A stretch of 64,000 nt of DNA from the NCBI GenBank assembly GCA_947247005.1, contig OX365952.1, positions 6,780,501 to 6,844,500 of the forward strand, in the 5' to 3' direction. Positions 9,701-20,870 of this stretch are shown here, piece after piece (within the stretch, counting starts at the first letter, position 1; each line of letters opens with the position of its first letter). The position numbers were made by a program, and so were the translations under genes. This DNA is from Spisula solida (lineage: Eukaryota; Mollusca; Bivalvia; Venerida; Mactridae). The notes beneath the pieces are model-generated. The model was not told where the DNA came from and did no database searches. It saw nothing but the letters and a program-made list of their open reading frames with translations.

Positions 9701-11730
9701 GGGCACGAAATTCACATAAAGGACACACGAAAACACACAGACAATCCCCAACGCAACTACAAAATCGCGACACCGCACATCATTTAAACTACTGAAAATG
9801 TAATTTTCTGTATATTCAATTCCCAGCTGACGTGTGTACAGGACGTAGTGCTAGTGCATATGCCAATGAAGGCACAGGAACTGGCTTGTGGATACAGAAC
9901 GGCCCAGACCCACTAAACGACCTCATGGTCATTCCAAAGACACAGGCAGCAGCAGATAAGAGTCGCTGGACCAAAGGGGCGTGCTTTTTCACAATGGGTT
10001 TGTATATTAAAGACTAAACACTGATGTTATAGTTTATGTTTACATGTTAAAGACTTAAAACATATTTTATTTTATATTTGTATAGTAAATATTGGACACA
10101 TAATTTATTTTGTAACACTATATGTCTGTGTATGCCCACTAGTCAAACACGCTACGTACCTTCCCATAAAATACATGTTTGTACATTTGAATATTAAAGT
10201 AACGTTAGCGTAAAGCTTAAACAAGTTTTGATTTCCTTCGACATAGCAAACAAGTTGGCTACTGTCAGAACGCCGTACAAAATCGACTGACAAATCCCAT
10301 TGGCGGAGGCGTTTGCTGTCTAAAATATGCTTAAGTTTGTACTTAGTGTAGTTATTATTTGGAGTTACTCCATTTATAGTAATATGATAGTCTAAGAAAC
10401 CACGCAGTATGTCATTCATTGTAAGAGGCAATATAAAGGCTAACTTGATATCTCACTTTTTGGAATATGGTTTGTACGTTTTGTGTCTGTCTCTGACGTG
10501 GGTGACTCCGCGGTATCGTCGTTTCTGTATGGTTTCCAACTGTCTATGTATATACGGTAATTACTACATGGCATGTACCGAACTTTATGTATAGCATGGC
10601 ATTCATTGAGTTATATTTCATATTTTAGGACAGCATTATTGGTATGAACTCTCTAAAGACATGGACTGCAATAATCTATTCCCCGTATTTTTGTTATACA
10701 ATGGTGGCGTATTGAATGGCTTCGGATGGGCATTGGCAATGGATTTGGGGACATTTTCTAATCGTATAGAGCATCCACCACAGTCTTCATATGGCGTAAG
10801 TTTGTTTTAATATTATTTTCACTCCACTTAGTAATTACATTCATTGAATGCTAACCCAGTAACGTCATAGTATTTTTAAAGTTTTCTTAGTGTTCATTTT
10901 GTTGCCCATGTATACTTATGTCTTGTTTATGAAGACCATATATTTCGTTTATAAGGAGATCATGAATTCGTTTGTCATGAAGAGCACGAATTCTGTCAGT
11001 TTAATAGGACCATGTATTTCTCTTGGATCTTTGTAATCCGTTCCTCGGTGAACCTTGTATTCTGTTTGTAGAGAGGATACACGTATATTCATTTATAGAG
11101 ACAATGTATTAGTGTTTGGTTTGCAGAGACCATGTACATGTAACTGTATTTTGTGGGGGGCGTTTTGTGTGTGTGAAGACCATATGCAGTTTGTTTGTAC
11201 GTCGTAGACAGCGTGTATATCATTTGTGGAGACCATGTATTTTGTGTGTGGTGAACATTTCGTATGTGGATTCCACGGGCGGGCTGACAAAGGCAAAACT
11301 CTCTCTTTCCCCGAAAGTATTTGTTGTGCATAAATTGATAATACTAATTGAACAGTGAAGACTGTGATGCATGTTTTTCGTTGATGAGGACAATGTACTG
11401 TTTTACTGGAGACCAAGTGTTTTTATTGAGGAACGTTATGAACGTCCAGATCATGTATTGGGTGTCTTGACCACATATTGTGTTTGTAGAAACCATGTAT
11501 TTTAGTCATTGAGACCATAGTATGTGTTTATGGGACCCGCGTGCATTTTATGGATGTGTAAATCATAGTACAATATGATTAGTATTATTACTTGCATTAA
11601 ATATGTTTTTCTATCTTTTTTTCTTTTTCAGAACTTTATGACACCACCCCCAGACTGTCTTTCTACTTTGGGAATAATGACCACAATGCATATCTACCTG
11701 ACTGACAGTATTGCAACCGATACCTGCTAA
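6739..11730 (+). CDS. Secreted six-cysteine protein of unknown family (six exons)
   Basis: Hand-built exons: 6739-6895, 7515-7615, 8766-8883, 9827-9997, 10629-10795 and 11632-11730. All introns are GT-AG and the phases match (1, 0, 1, 1, 0). The total is 813 nt, or 270 residues. The start at 6739 follows an in-frame TAG five codons upstream. Residues 1-20 (MIQTITLFMIIHLTISVTWG) form a clear signal peptide, and no other membrane span is evident, so the product is probably secreted. It has six cysteines (51, 129, 178, 196, 247, 270), enough for three disulfides; the last is the C-terminal residue. Recognisable stretches are LLFDANGYIAGIQFG (73-87 region), GACFFTMGQHYWYELS (176-191) and LYNGGVLNGFGWA in exon 5. 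I have the impression of similar uncharacterised invertebrate proteins but cannot name a domain, and I assign no enzymatic function. Exon 1 could have an untranslated exon upstream. Confidence 0.85.
7049..7282. mobile_element. Tc1/mariner-like MITE in intron 1
   Basis: 234 bp. The ends are inverted repeats: CAGGGTGTTAAAAAAGTTTG on the left, and CAAACTTTTTAAACACCCTG on the right. TA dinucleotides flank both sides (7047-7048 and 7283-7284), the target duplication expected for Tc1/mariner. No transposase frame is present. It lies between exons 1 and 2 of the secreted-protein gene. Confidence 0.85.
7687..8107. mobile_element. Long palindromic (foldback) MITE in intron 2
   Basis: 421 bp. Two arms of about 165 bp are inverted copies of each other: left about 7687-7860, right about 7935-8107. 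The ends are CAGTGTAGAAATACCACGTG and, on the right, CACGTGGTATTGCTACACTG. The flanks carry ATATA on both sides (7682-7686 and 8108-8112), a likely target duplication. The arms differ by scattered substitutions. No coding sequence. Transcribed as part of the intron it could form a long hairpin RNA. Confidence 0.85.
8285..8660. repeat. 78-bp tandem repeat in intron 2
   Basis: About 4.5 copies of a 78-bp unit containing CGCAATAAGTCATACAAGTT and GAATTGTATAGTCTCCCAAT. The two central copies are nearly identical and the outer copies are diverged, as expected for unequal exchange. The array ends about 100 bp before exon 3. Confidence 0.9.
8910..9078. repeat. 28-bp tandem repeat in intron 3
   Basis: About six imperfect copies of a unit such as TAAGTGCAAATATTTTGGCG, starting some 25 bp after the exon 3 donor. 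The plus-strand frame stays open across it only because the repeat lacks stops; it is intronic. Confidence 0.8.
9595..9780 (+). repeat. Dispersed repeat, copy 2 (GGACAGGGAAGGCAG family)
   Basis: Contains GGACAGGGAAGGCAGCAATC, AGCCGAGCACAGAAAA, CATACCACAATTACAC and AATGCCCAACAGGGCAC. It lies in intron 3, about 50 bp before exon 4. Confidence 0.7.
10920..11575. repeat. Degenerate GAGACCATGTATTTTG repeat filling intron 5
   Basis: A diverged array of short units (about 30-45 bp) built around AGACCATGTATTTTGTTTGT, with at least ten recognisable copies (for example near 11000, 11130, 11240, 11500). It fills most of intron 5. Open frames on both strands here are by-products of the repeat. Confidence 0.7.
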
Positions 11731-11778
11731 ATCTCAAACCACATGACATCAATGTTTATATAAAATAATTTTATACGA

Positions 11779-11784
11779 AATAAA
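11779..11784 (+). terminator. Polyadenylation signal of the secreted-protein gene
   Basis: AATAAA located 49 bp after the TAA stop at 11728-11730. The spacing fits a short 3' UTR. A second AATAAA-like site lies near 12020. Confidence 0.6.
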
Positions 11785-12118
11785 ATTGTGGTTCTCTGAT
11801 AGTGTTATCATTACATGTAAATGAAGACCCTAAATCTTGAGACATTTTCACTCATCTATCTTATACTGTTCAGTTAGGATAATGTGAGAGGTATGTATTG
11901 GTTTATGTGTACACAATAAATTACAACCATTAGCTGAAAAGGTAAAGTATTTTAGTTTCAGCATTTGAATTACAGATCTGGATAAGCTTTTAGATAGATG
12001 ATGAAATAGGTGTTTTATGAAATAAAATTGTTATACTCTTATTATTGATATTGTTATCAATGCATGCAATTAAAATAATAACAATACCAAGTAATTAAGA
12101 ATTGCTAGCAAAAAAAGA

Positions 12119-12371
12119 AGTCCCCTACCGGTTTTAAGCCATTTTCAATGTTTCTGTTGCCAAAGCAACCACAATTTTTGCAGGTGCATTGTCCCCTTAT
12201 TGCCCCCTATCCACATACCAAGTTTCATAAACCTAGCTTGGAAACTGTTAAGAGTTATGTCAGGGTCCAGATTTTTTGACGGAATGACGGACGGTCCGAC
12301 GGATTGACTGACAGACCGACGCACGGAGGGCAAAACTTTAGTCCCCTCCGGTCAATAACCGATAGGGGACT
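12119..12371. mobile_element. ACGG-microsatellite element with AGTCCCC inverted ends
   Basis: 253 bp. The left end is AGTCCCCTACCGGTTTTAAG, and the right end, near-inverted, is AACCGATAGGGGACT. A short GACGGACGG microsatellite lies close to the right end. The layout matches the bivalve pearl-type non-autonomous elements. A second copy of the left end lies at 33172-33215. Confidence 0.7.
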
Positions 12372-12379
12372 AATAACGA

Positions 12380-12975
12380 CTTTATTGAAAGAGGCAATAC
12401 AGTTGGGCTATCCCAGTCTTCCCTGTGAGCCTCAAATTGAATTAGACCCTAAACCAAGTTCTCATACGAGTGACGGACGGACGGACGGACGGACGGACGG
12501 ACTGACGGACTTGATTATGTACACTGCATTGACTTACTTAATGCTTTGATACTTGGCATACCTGTTCTCCATCATACCCGAAGATCTACACAGGAGTAGG
12601 TAACTCTGTCAAGCATTCTGTTGGAATTGTTCCCCTTTTGGACTTAGATTTGCAATTGTTAAAGTTCAGGTACAAGTTTTTTAAACTATTATATCCTCAT
12701 ATTGCATTGACATATTGCTTTGATACTTTGTATACTTGTTCGCCAACATGACCTCTAAGCATACACATAGGTAGGTAACTCTGTCAAGCATTTTGTCCAA
12801 ATTATCTTCCTATTCGACTTTAAAGAAGCTCCAACCTCTACACAGAAGAGGGTAATGCTACAGCTATGAAGCATTTTGTTTTGAATATATAATTATTATA
12901 CTATCCTAGCATACCCGGCATCACTGAGAATAGTGACGCGCTGTTCGTGGACAGCTCTTGTTTTGTTTGTTAAAT
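12380..12975 (-). mobile_element. Pearl/Helentron-like element with (ACGG)n, reverse oriented
   Basis: Contains a (GACG)n microsatellite at 12471-12515 and at least two diverged tandem units that share GGTAGGTAACTCTGTCAAGC (12597-12625 and 12770-12795). It ends near 12970 with a GACAGCTCTTGTT stretch, the reverse complement of the AACAAGAG start seen in the other elements of this window. The exact boundaries are uncertain. Confidence 0.6.
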
Positions 12976-13019
12976 ATATTATACTAATTAGATCCATGAT
13001 CATTGTAGAAGAGTTCTCA

Positions 13020-14640
13020 TTACTCATATTAACCACCCAAACACCTCATTCCGGATGTTATTCATCACTAGTATGAAGATATGAGAGTAGAGAAGCCAAC
13101 TTTCTCTTTTTATGTAGAGCATCAAACAACTAAAACACTTTGTCGCGTTGAGATATCAGCATTATGCAAATGTACAAAAAGTTCAAAGCAACAAGAACAC
13201 CGCCTACGAGTTTTTCATACTTAATAGTACCCTTGCTCATCGGTGAGTGAAAATTTGAAGAATAACAAGGGCAGATAACTGATAAACATAGACCACATGA
13301 TTACCAGCTTTGTCAGTATGGACTCACATTGAGGTGGTGAATAACTATGTTGAGTTCCAAGTGAATACCTTTGATAGTGTTTGAGAAATTCATATTTTTG
13401 TGTAAAAAGTGAAAGTCAGAAAAGGGAATAACTGTTATAAAATGCTTAATATTTTATTCCTCTTGTCAGTAGATGTAGATCATCACATTTCATAAGTGAA
13501 TGGACTATCTACAGTAGAACTTCAATGCCTCAAACTACCTTCGGACCGGGAAAATAGTTTGAGGCATCAAAGGTGTTCGAGGCATCTATGGTATTCAAAT
13601 ATAAGTTCGAACTGATGTCGGCATTAAAATCCGTGTGTGCATTGCATAATTATTTTCTTCAATAATGCACGTGTATCATTTTTAAAATTATTCATTATAA
13701 TAATAAAACATAATATATTTAGACAAAATTGACCTGAAATCTGATTTATCTTCAGCAAGCTCTTCGAATGTTTACAAGTCTTACTAAGGTAACTTGTTAT
13801 ACAGCGCATTTATATAAAGCAGCGAGTCACGAAATATTATCATGTTCGATGTCAAATTTGACTACCAATAAATAAATGATACTAAAACAAACACTTTTGA
13901 CGTATGAGAACTTTAAAAAATGATTATTTTATTTTGATATGTTGCTGTTGCTGAATGTTATTAACAAAAATAATTCAATTATAATTTCCTGGTTGGCCTT
14001 CGTCAGCTATTAAATGGATCTATAAGTGTTTAAGTTTCTCAAAAACTCGTTATACAATGCAACAATTGTAAGGTATACATCTATACAGTAATTATCATAA
14101 CTTGTTAATACACCTGTCGCCGATTACCCGCGGTCGAACAATGGAGTTCAACACTTAATGAAAGGTGCGAAAACTTGCATTGTTCAACCCATCTACAGGT
14201 AAATCATAGCGAGGGACCGTCCAATCAGTTCGAGTGTTCAACCTAGATATTGTTCGACTGATCTATTGTTTCACTATATGAATAAAGAAGGGATTTGCCG
14301 GGACCGAAGAACCAGTTGGAGGCATCTAGGGTGTTCGAGGCAAGTACTGTTTGAGGCATCGAAGTTCTACTGTAGTTGAAATTTTTGTGTTTGAGAAAAT
14401 TCAGTTTATGTGTAAAATGTGCCCCTATTTCTATGTACTAAGTCCAAACAAGAGGCAGATCAGTATAGACTCCCCATGTGATGGTGAATAACTATGTTGA
14501 GTTTTAAGTGGCTACTTTTGATAGTCTTTGAGAAAATGTCTCTGACAATAAACTTAACCCAATGCACATGTACACAAAGACCACACGATCCCGTCACGAC
14601 AATAGTATGACTGTTTTTCTAAAAAGGACAGAGACAAGTG
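13020..14640. mobile_element. Older tandem-core element split by a Tigger-like MITE
   Basis: The phrase GGTGAATAACTATGTTGAGT, followed by TTGATAGT and TTTGAGAAA, occurs at 13335-13390 and again at 14472-14535. These are on the two sides of the Tigger-like insertion and look like units of one interrupted element. A CGTCACGACAATAG phrase near its right end recurs near 55085. The limits are approximate. Confidence 0.5.
13512..14372. mobile_element. Tigger/pogo-like non-autonomous DNA transposon
   Basis: 861 bp flanked by TA on both sides (13510-13511 and 14373-14374). The inverted ends are CAGTAGAACTTCAATGCCTC and GAGGCATCGAAGTTCTACTG. The ends resemble Tigger/pogo termini (CAGTAGAAC...). The motif TTCGAGGCATC is repeated within both ends. 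No transposase is recognisable, so it is a deletion derivative. Confidence 0.85.
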
Positions 14641-14880
14641 AATAATGAGTAAATATATTTATTCTGTAACATGGTGTGAAAATAAATATACACGTAACTT
14701 ATTTAACAAATATAGCCATCAAAGGCCACTGATAAACACATTGTATATGTCATTACAAATAACTTAAAACTATTGTCAGTTAAGTGTAACTTGACCCAAC
14801 TTAGAGTAAACATATAGGTGGGTAAAGGTAAGTAAATTATTATTCACTACATACAGTGTAAAAATGCTAACAGTGTTAAA

Positions 14881-15003
14881 GCACATGTGCTTGGCATGTT
14901 GATATGACCCCATTGTTGCCTCTACAACCCAACAACAAATAAAATGTTGGGCTCTAGAGGGGACAACGGGGGCTGTATCCAAGCATCTGTGTGTTAAAGA
15001 TGC
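14881..15003. mobile_element. Palindromic foldback element
   Basis: A near-palindrome of about 120 bp: CACATGTGCTTGGCAT pairs with ATCCAAGCATCTGTGTG, and inner arms around ACCCAACA/TGTTGGG close on a 10-base loop near 14935-14945. No coding content. Confidence 0.65.
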
Positions 15004-15370
15004 TGAAATCAACAAGATTTTCCCACACGGATACATACAATGCATGTTCAACATTTGAGTACATGGTACTGATTTATCATAGCACTTACACTAATCTTAA
15101 AATTATGCTCAAATTTAATTTCTTAAATGGTTAAAGGATACATGAAAATGGTAAAGGAAATGATGTAAATTTATTTATAATTCAAGCACGATACATTGCA
15201 ATACAAAACAAACCATCAAACAGCCTATACCTTTTGTAAGGGCCTAAATAAGCTCAAAGACATTGAGCTGCATAAATATGAGAATATGAATACCTAACCT
15301 GGACCATGCACAGGGAATTCATAAATCTGCGATAAAGTCTCTGTTACAGAAATTTGTCAAATAAAAATCA

Positions 15371-15645
15371 CTGGGTGGTATTCACAAAGCATATTAAGGG
15401 AAAACATGGAATTTTCTTAAAATCTTAAAATTTCCTAAGGTGTATCAGGTATGCAGGAGGATCAAGATTATCTATTTTTACATAGTTTAGAAGCATTATG
15501 TAAAGAGCTACTGTAACAATAATCACAAAGAAAATATGGCTTACCGGTATTCTTCCTTTCTAAGGGAAATATGTGCAGCTCATTTTTCTAACTTAAGTCA
15601 TAATATTTAAGTTTTCCCTTAAGATGCTTTGTGAATACCAGCCAA
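15371..15645. mobile_element. MITE with TGGTATTCACAAAGCAT ends
   Basis: About 275 bp with inverted ends: TGGTATTCACAAAGCATATT on the left; AAGATGCTTTGTGAATACCA on the right. Inner arms (TTAAGGGAAAAC and GTTTTCCCTTAA) extend the pairing. No coding content. Confidence 0.8.
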
Positions 15646-15677
15646 GGATTGCCAGTACAGCACAGTATAGGTATGAA

Positions 15678-15872
15678 CAGGGGTTCCACAAGTAACTGAA
15701 TCTGAACGGTCATTTTGACTAAATTATGCCTAAATTATACTATTTTATAGGCAAAATTCCTGTGATTTTAAGAGAAAATGACCCTTCAAACCAATATCTT
15801 GAGGGTCAAAATGTCGCTTTTTGGAAATTTGAAGGGTAAAAACCCCTACTCAGAAGTCAAATAAAACCCCTG
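15678..15872. mobile_element. Short MITE with CAGGGGTT ends
   Basis: 195 bp, beginning CAGGGGTTCC and ending AACCCCTG. TATGAA occurs directly before and directly after it (15672-15677 and 15873-15878), a likely target duplication. The terminal CAGGGG resembles hAT elements, although a hAT duplication would be 8 bp. Confidence 0.7.
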
Positions 15873-16104
15873 TATGAAGTTTCAATTTTCTTCAATATCA
15901 GGAATGTTGAATTTAAAATTTGTTATTTTATTGCAATTTATGGTGCTGAAATCACACTGGTTACTTATCTATATATATCTTTTATGTAAAACAATTACAT
16001 GAATCAGTAGCAAAATACAACATGTGCAATATATCTGAAAGTTTGTAAGTACCTTATAAAGTAAAAGCCGCTACAATTATTTTGATTATTCGATTGCTTG
16101 ATAT

Positions 16105-16182
16105 CACAGGTAATTGTTCCATTGATAGAGTAAAACAGATAAAACAATTGTTTACTCTTGATCAATAATACAGTTACCTGTG
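16105..16182. mobile_element. 78-bp hAT-like MITE with exact 8-bp target duplication
   Basis: Ends CACAGGTAATTG and CAGTTACCTGTG; flanked by CTTGATAT on both sides (16097-16104 and 16183-16190). The 8-bp duplication fits the hAT superfamily. Same family as the elements at 18024 and 31922. Confidence 0.88.
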
Positions 16183-16429
16183 CTTGATATCTGTAAATGC
16201 AGAAAATGCATGAACAATTTCTGAACAATAAAGCTAATCAGCCCAGTAAAACAAGATAACAACAAGATAACTAAGTTTTCACAAAGTCAAGTGAAACGAT
16301 TTCATAGCAATGAAACACTTTGGTCAATCAGAACATTAAAGACACTCATACAGACAGACTAAATGCAATATTTTAAGATGTACAAAAGCTGTAAACCTGG
16401 TCAAATGAAAACATATCTGTCAAACAAAA

Positions 16430-17330
16430 ACTAGAACTATCACTGAAGTGATGAATCATACCCCGCAGCACTGCTTGACAAAGGAATATTATTCAAGTTT
16501 ATACTTTTATCTTTTAAAATCCAGTAAGAAACACGACATGCATAACTATATAACCTTTGACCTCTAAATGACCTTGACCTTTATGGTATGGACCTAGGTC
16601 TTCAACAAAAAAAAGAAAAAAAACAACGAACAAAAAAATTGAAAATAAATTTTTAAAAAAAATGAAAAACAAAAAAATTTTGGAAAAAAATTATACAAAA
16701 ACTTGATTGATGTGGTAAACATTTGTACCAAGCACTTTTAAAATCCAGTAAGAAACGACAATGTTACAGAACGGACATGACTTGCATTACTATATAACCT
16801 TTGACCTCTATGTGTGACCTTGACCTGTGAGCTAGGGACCTGTGTCTTTCGCATGACACACCGTCTTGATATGGTACACATTTGTACCAAGCAATGTTAA
16901 AGAAACAACAAAGTTACAGAGTAGATATGACTTGCATGACTGTATAACCTTTGACCTCTATGCGAGACCTTGACCTTTAAGCTAGGGACCTGGGTCTGGC
17001 ACATGACACATCGCCTTGAAGTGATGAACATTTGTACCAAGTCTTATAAATATCCAATAGGAAATGACAAAAGTACAGAGCGGACACAATTTTGTGCCTT
17101 TTAACCTTTGACCTCTATGTGTGACCTTGACCTTTGAGCTAGGGACCTGGTTCTTGCGCATGACACACCGTCTTGATGTAGCAAACATTTGTACCAAGTC
17201 ATTTTAAAATTGAGCAAGAAACGACAAAGTTACAGAGCGGACACTATTTTGCTAACAGACCAACAGACCGACCGACCAACATAATGACTCCAGTATACCC
17301 CATTCAAACTTTGTTTGCGGGGGTATAAAT
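16430..17330. mobile_element. Pearl/Helentron-like element with CTTTGACCTCTATG tandem core
   Basis: About four diverged units of roughly 160-180 bp. Each has AACCTTTGACCTCTATG, TGTGACCTTGACC, GCTAGGGACCTG, a GACACACCGTCTTGAT phrase, and ACATTTGTACCAAG. The right end has a short ACCGACCGACC microsatellite and a GCGGGGGTATAAATA terminus; the left end has a matching ATACCCCGC. Open frames inside are artefacts of the repeat. Confidence 0.8.
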
Positions 17331-17340
17331 ATAATATTAT

Positions 17341-17540
17341 GTTTGAAAGGGAAGGCAGCACTCAACTTAACCAGTCAAGCACAGAAAACATAAAAAACAT
17401 ACAAGGCACAATGCCCAACACATAACCGAATGAGAAAATGAACTGCCCAAGTCGCAGCAGTCAAAAAGCTGCATGAACTAGTTTCAGCAATCCAGAACCT
17501 GAATGCCTAAGCAGTAAAAATGAGATAAATAGAATACAAC
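17341..17540 (+). repeat. Dispersed repeat, copy 3 (GGACAGGGAAGGCAG family)
   Basis: GAAAGGGAAGGCAGCACTCA, AAGCACAGAAAACAT, GGCACAATGCCCAACA, and then AGTCGCAGCAGTCAAAAAGC. The last phrase recurs in the copy ending near 22200 (CAAGTCCCAGCAGTCAATAA). Confidence 0.7.
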
Positions 17541-17673
17541 ATTCCAGCTACTAGTATATCTGTTATACAGTAAGTAAATACTTTTTGATAAAGAGACTGG
17601 CGGGGAGGATTGGGTATTAGATAACTGTTGCCTCTTTATTATTCAGACTGAATCAGACAATAGGTTTGTCAGC

Positions 17674-17822
17674 CAGGGGTGGCATTCAATATTGATTTTA
17701 CTGGACTTAAGGATAAGGACCACCAAACTGATCACACCATATTAAACTCTTGGTTAGTCAACAGGCGATATGATTTGCTGTCCTTATTCTCCAATTAAAT
17801 AAGATCAGTATTGAATACTGGA
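17674..17822. mobile_element. MITE with GGTATTCAATATTGAT ends, copy 1
   Basis: About 149 bp. It starts CAGGGGTGGCATTCAATATT and ends GATCAGTATTGAATAC. The interior shares AAGGATAAGGACCACC and TTATTCTCCAATTAAAT with the copy at 36796-36951. Confidence 0.8.
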
Positions 17823-18023
17823 TTTTTCCTAATATATCAGTTGGAATGACAGGTACAAGTTTCAGAGAGACTGGTTATATGTTCTCATTTGGTCAAAGTT
17901 GACATAAAAGAACATTACCATGGTGATAGATAAACTATCATCCATGTACATGCATATGTGTTACATTTATGTTTTTGATTTTGAAAGTATGTCACTTATT
18001 ATTGAATGCATTCAGTATTGTAT

Positions 18024-18105
18024 CACAGGTAACTGTATCATTGATAAAGAGTAAAACAAATCTTTTTTTATAAAATTTATGTTATCTAAGACTCTTTATC
18101 AATGA
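18024..18105. mobile_element. hAT-like MITE, copy with damaged right end
   Basis: The left end, CACAGGTAACTGTATCATTG, matches the elements at 16105 and 31922. The right arm (GACTCTTTATCAATGATACA) matches too, but the outer TTACCTGTG is missing, so this copy is truncated or rearranged. Confidence 0.65.
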
Positions 18106-18224
18106 TACATGTATCATTCAGTGCTTTGAATAGTACTATTATAATAAAAGAAGAATTATTTTTCACAAAATATAAACAATGTAGTATAGAGATATAGTCG
18201 GGATCCAACACAAAATCGCACATT

Positions 18225-18660
18225 AACTGTTAATCCGGTATTATTCACGGTAGTTTAATTTTCGCTAATTTTCCCGATTTGTACAGATCGCAAAATCATC
18301 ATTCCGTGTAAATATACTTCCATAATGATTATTGGATAATGTAACGTACGACGCCCCATTAACTAATACAATGTACCTGTGAAACAGAACAAAGTACAGT
18401 ATAAAACTTGAAATACATTGTATATCTAGTAATTAGAACTAATCAAGTTTTAACCGTATATATCACATGCTTAATGTACATTTATTTACTACAATTTATT
18501 TAATGTGCCTATAAATTTTTGTGAATATTCTCGCGAATTTAATATTTGGGACCTTCGATCGAGATTTCATCAATTTGCGAAATAAGTTCAAAACCAAAAA
18601 TCGCGAAATAAAGCTCACACAAATATAAAGTGATTTACAGTATATCTTTTAAACCATTTA
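18225..18660. repeat. AT-rich intergenic DNA with CGCGAAATAAA / TTTACAGTATA motifs
   Basis: Contains TTTTCGCTAATTTTCCCG and CGCGAAATAAAGCTCACAC, ending TGATTTACAGTATA. Similar phrases recur near 29400-29510 and 34490-34690, which suggests a MITE family with TACTGTAAA ends. Full boundaries were not found. Confidence 0.4.
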
Positions 18661-19177
18661 GCACCTTTTGAACTTACATGGTAAATGCACTCAGGACATA
18701 TCTTCAGACTTAAACATAAGTCATAAGAATAACATTTTTAAAGTTTTCATTAGAAAGTATAATAAACATTACAGTACAGTAGTAGATAATGGGCCCTAAT
18801 CTCCTGAAGCATCTCAATCTAGAGTGTCGGCTTAAAATAGTAGAGTCTGATGTAGAAGCTAATGTCAAATCGGCTAAGGGTATTGAAATTTTTATGTTAT
18901 AAACTCTGCACAAGATATTAGTGAGACACCAATATTGAGTTTAGACAATATTTGAGATGACATTTAACTCAGTTTGAGATTTTAAATGAGATTGGAGCCA
19001 GAATTGATTACACAATATAAATTTCTAACATATTAAAACCTATCAGTAATCGAATCCAACATCAATGCAATAATTATGAAGAATAACATGAATACAAAAT
19101 GTAATGCAAATATATAAAGCTTAGTTGGTAAGTTTGAGGATATTAACAACAATCTCCACTACAAATCAACAGTTTAA

Positions 19178-19398
19178 GCCTCGGTTCCACTGAGGAAGTC
19201 CACATCGGCGATGTTCACCCTTTTCACTCCCGATACCATTCGATTCATCACAATTCCTGCCGATATTACAAACTGTCTCATTACTTCCCCGAAGCCTCCC
19301 CTAAACCAAAAGGAACCTGTTCCCGATGTCCTGATAGCTCATTAATTTCAATCCAGAGTACATCGCAGAGGCACAAAGTGCTCAGTGGGACCTTAAGC
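19178..19398. mobile_element. MITE with GCCTAGGTCCCACTGAG ends, copy 1
   Basis: About 220 bp. The left end is GCCTCGGTTCCACTGAGGAA, and the right end is CTCAGTGGGACCTTAAGC. TTTAA or TTTA flanks both sides. The interior shares CCACATCGGCGATGTTC, GAACCTGTTCCC and GATAGCTCATTAATTT with copies at 22245 and 52633. Confidence 0.85.
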
Positions 19399-19645
19399 TT
19401 TACATATCAATAAACAAACAAATACACCATAAAGCAAGTTTGTGGTAAAGCTATGATAATATAACAATATTCATGAAGCTGAATGAGACAGGTTGTAACT
19501 GAAATAATTGCTGACCTGTATTATATTCACCTATCGATAATGAATTTATTCATGACAACCTCCTTTTGAGAATAACTCGAAATAGTAATCCGCACACAAC
19601 GCTTCTAAGCTTTGACGAAGAATTGTTCTATTTTTGTAAAGCTAT

Positions 19646-19739
19646 GATGGAACTGAAAACTGGCCTAACACTAGGATGGAACTCAGAAAACATGACATCT
19701 GAGCTCCATCCTGGTGTTATGCCAGTTTTCAGTCCCATC
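19646..19739. repeat. Hairpin with 41-bp arms
   Basis: The left arm begins GATGGAACTGAAAACTGGCC. The right arm is its reverse complement with four mismatches and ends TTTTCAGTCCCATC. The loop is about 12 bases (AAAACATGACAT). It looks like a small foldback element. Confidence 0.8.
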
Positions 19740-20612
19740 AATGAAGACAGAGCTGAGAGAGAAGACGTGTATCAATAGATTTTCATTTTCCACTCAGGGA
19801 CACACTGCAATGCGGCTATTTTAATAAACTGTCTATCCTGTCTAAAATAGACAGACAATTAAGGTATACATCAAAGTGGCTTAAAGCAGGAGTGTGTATT
19901 ATACAGATGAATTCAATATAAAATTATCTGATTGGGAACTAATATCTGTGGCTGCGGATGGTTATGTCCGATTGTATTCACTTGGACTCATTATTTTTCA
20001 TGGGGTTTTCCTTATGATATACAGTAGAGCAACACTTGCTTGGTTGTTGTACAGAGGCTTTTGCTCTGGAGAGGTAAGGCTTGTTATTTCAGCAAGTAAA
20101 AACATTCATACTGTACATAAGCAATTATGAACAAACGCAGAGAAAATTGAGTGTCATTTGAACGTTGTCAATTAACAAATGAGTATAATATCCAATGCCA
20201 TAACTTTCTGGGAAAAACAACGTGCACCATTTGTAAAGCTGACTTAAAATAAGCATAGTGATCTTAACTGATTATAGTAAACAAGTGCAAATTTTAAAAA
20301 TGTTAAAAAATGTAACAGAGTCACACAATAAAAATGCATGTACATATAATAGCTACAAAATGCATTCACAAAATTGTAAGAAAAATCGAATCAGTGATTA
20401 ATAAATATATCAACAAATGTAAGCTGTCATTGTAAGGGACCATTTTTTTATGAAACAGAAATAAGATGATGGTAGTACATGAAAGTACTTTAAGTTACAA
20501 AAAAATACTTTTGACAATATTGAAGAACTTACACAATTAACATTATGAAAATAAAAACAGACATACCTCTTAATTGCAAGGTCAGATTTTATAATAGTTA
20601 AATCCTACTAGT

Positions 20613-20870
20613 TCAAAACTAGAAAGACTTTTGACACAAAAACCTATTGCTCCCACAATGGGCCATAACTCTGGCAATATTAATCCAATCTTAAATTCCT
20701 GGCAACATAAACAACATGGCTTGGTACAAACTATTCATGTGAAGTTTCATTGAAATCCGATCAGTATAATAAAGTTCAGGAGAACAAGCGGGGCCAAACT
20801 TTGTAACATCCATCCATCCAGACGTTCAGCACAAAATCAATATGTCTCCCCACTATATGTAGAAGACAAC
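20613..20870 (+). repeat. Dispersed repeat, GGGCCATAACTCTGG family, copy 1
   Basis: Contains CTTTTGACACAAAAAC, ACAATGGGCCATAACTCTGG, TGTGAAGTTTCATTGAAATC, GAACAAGCGGGGCCAAACTT and then CATCCATCCATCCAGACG. Other copies are at 22844-23060, 23100-23230, 33858-34085 and, as a fragment, 59548-59640. The order (core, then short microsatellite) again resembles pearl-type elements. Confidence 0.7.
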
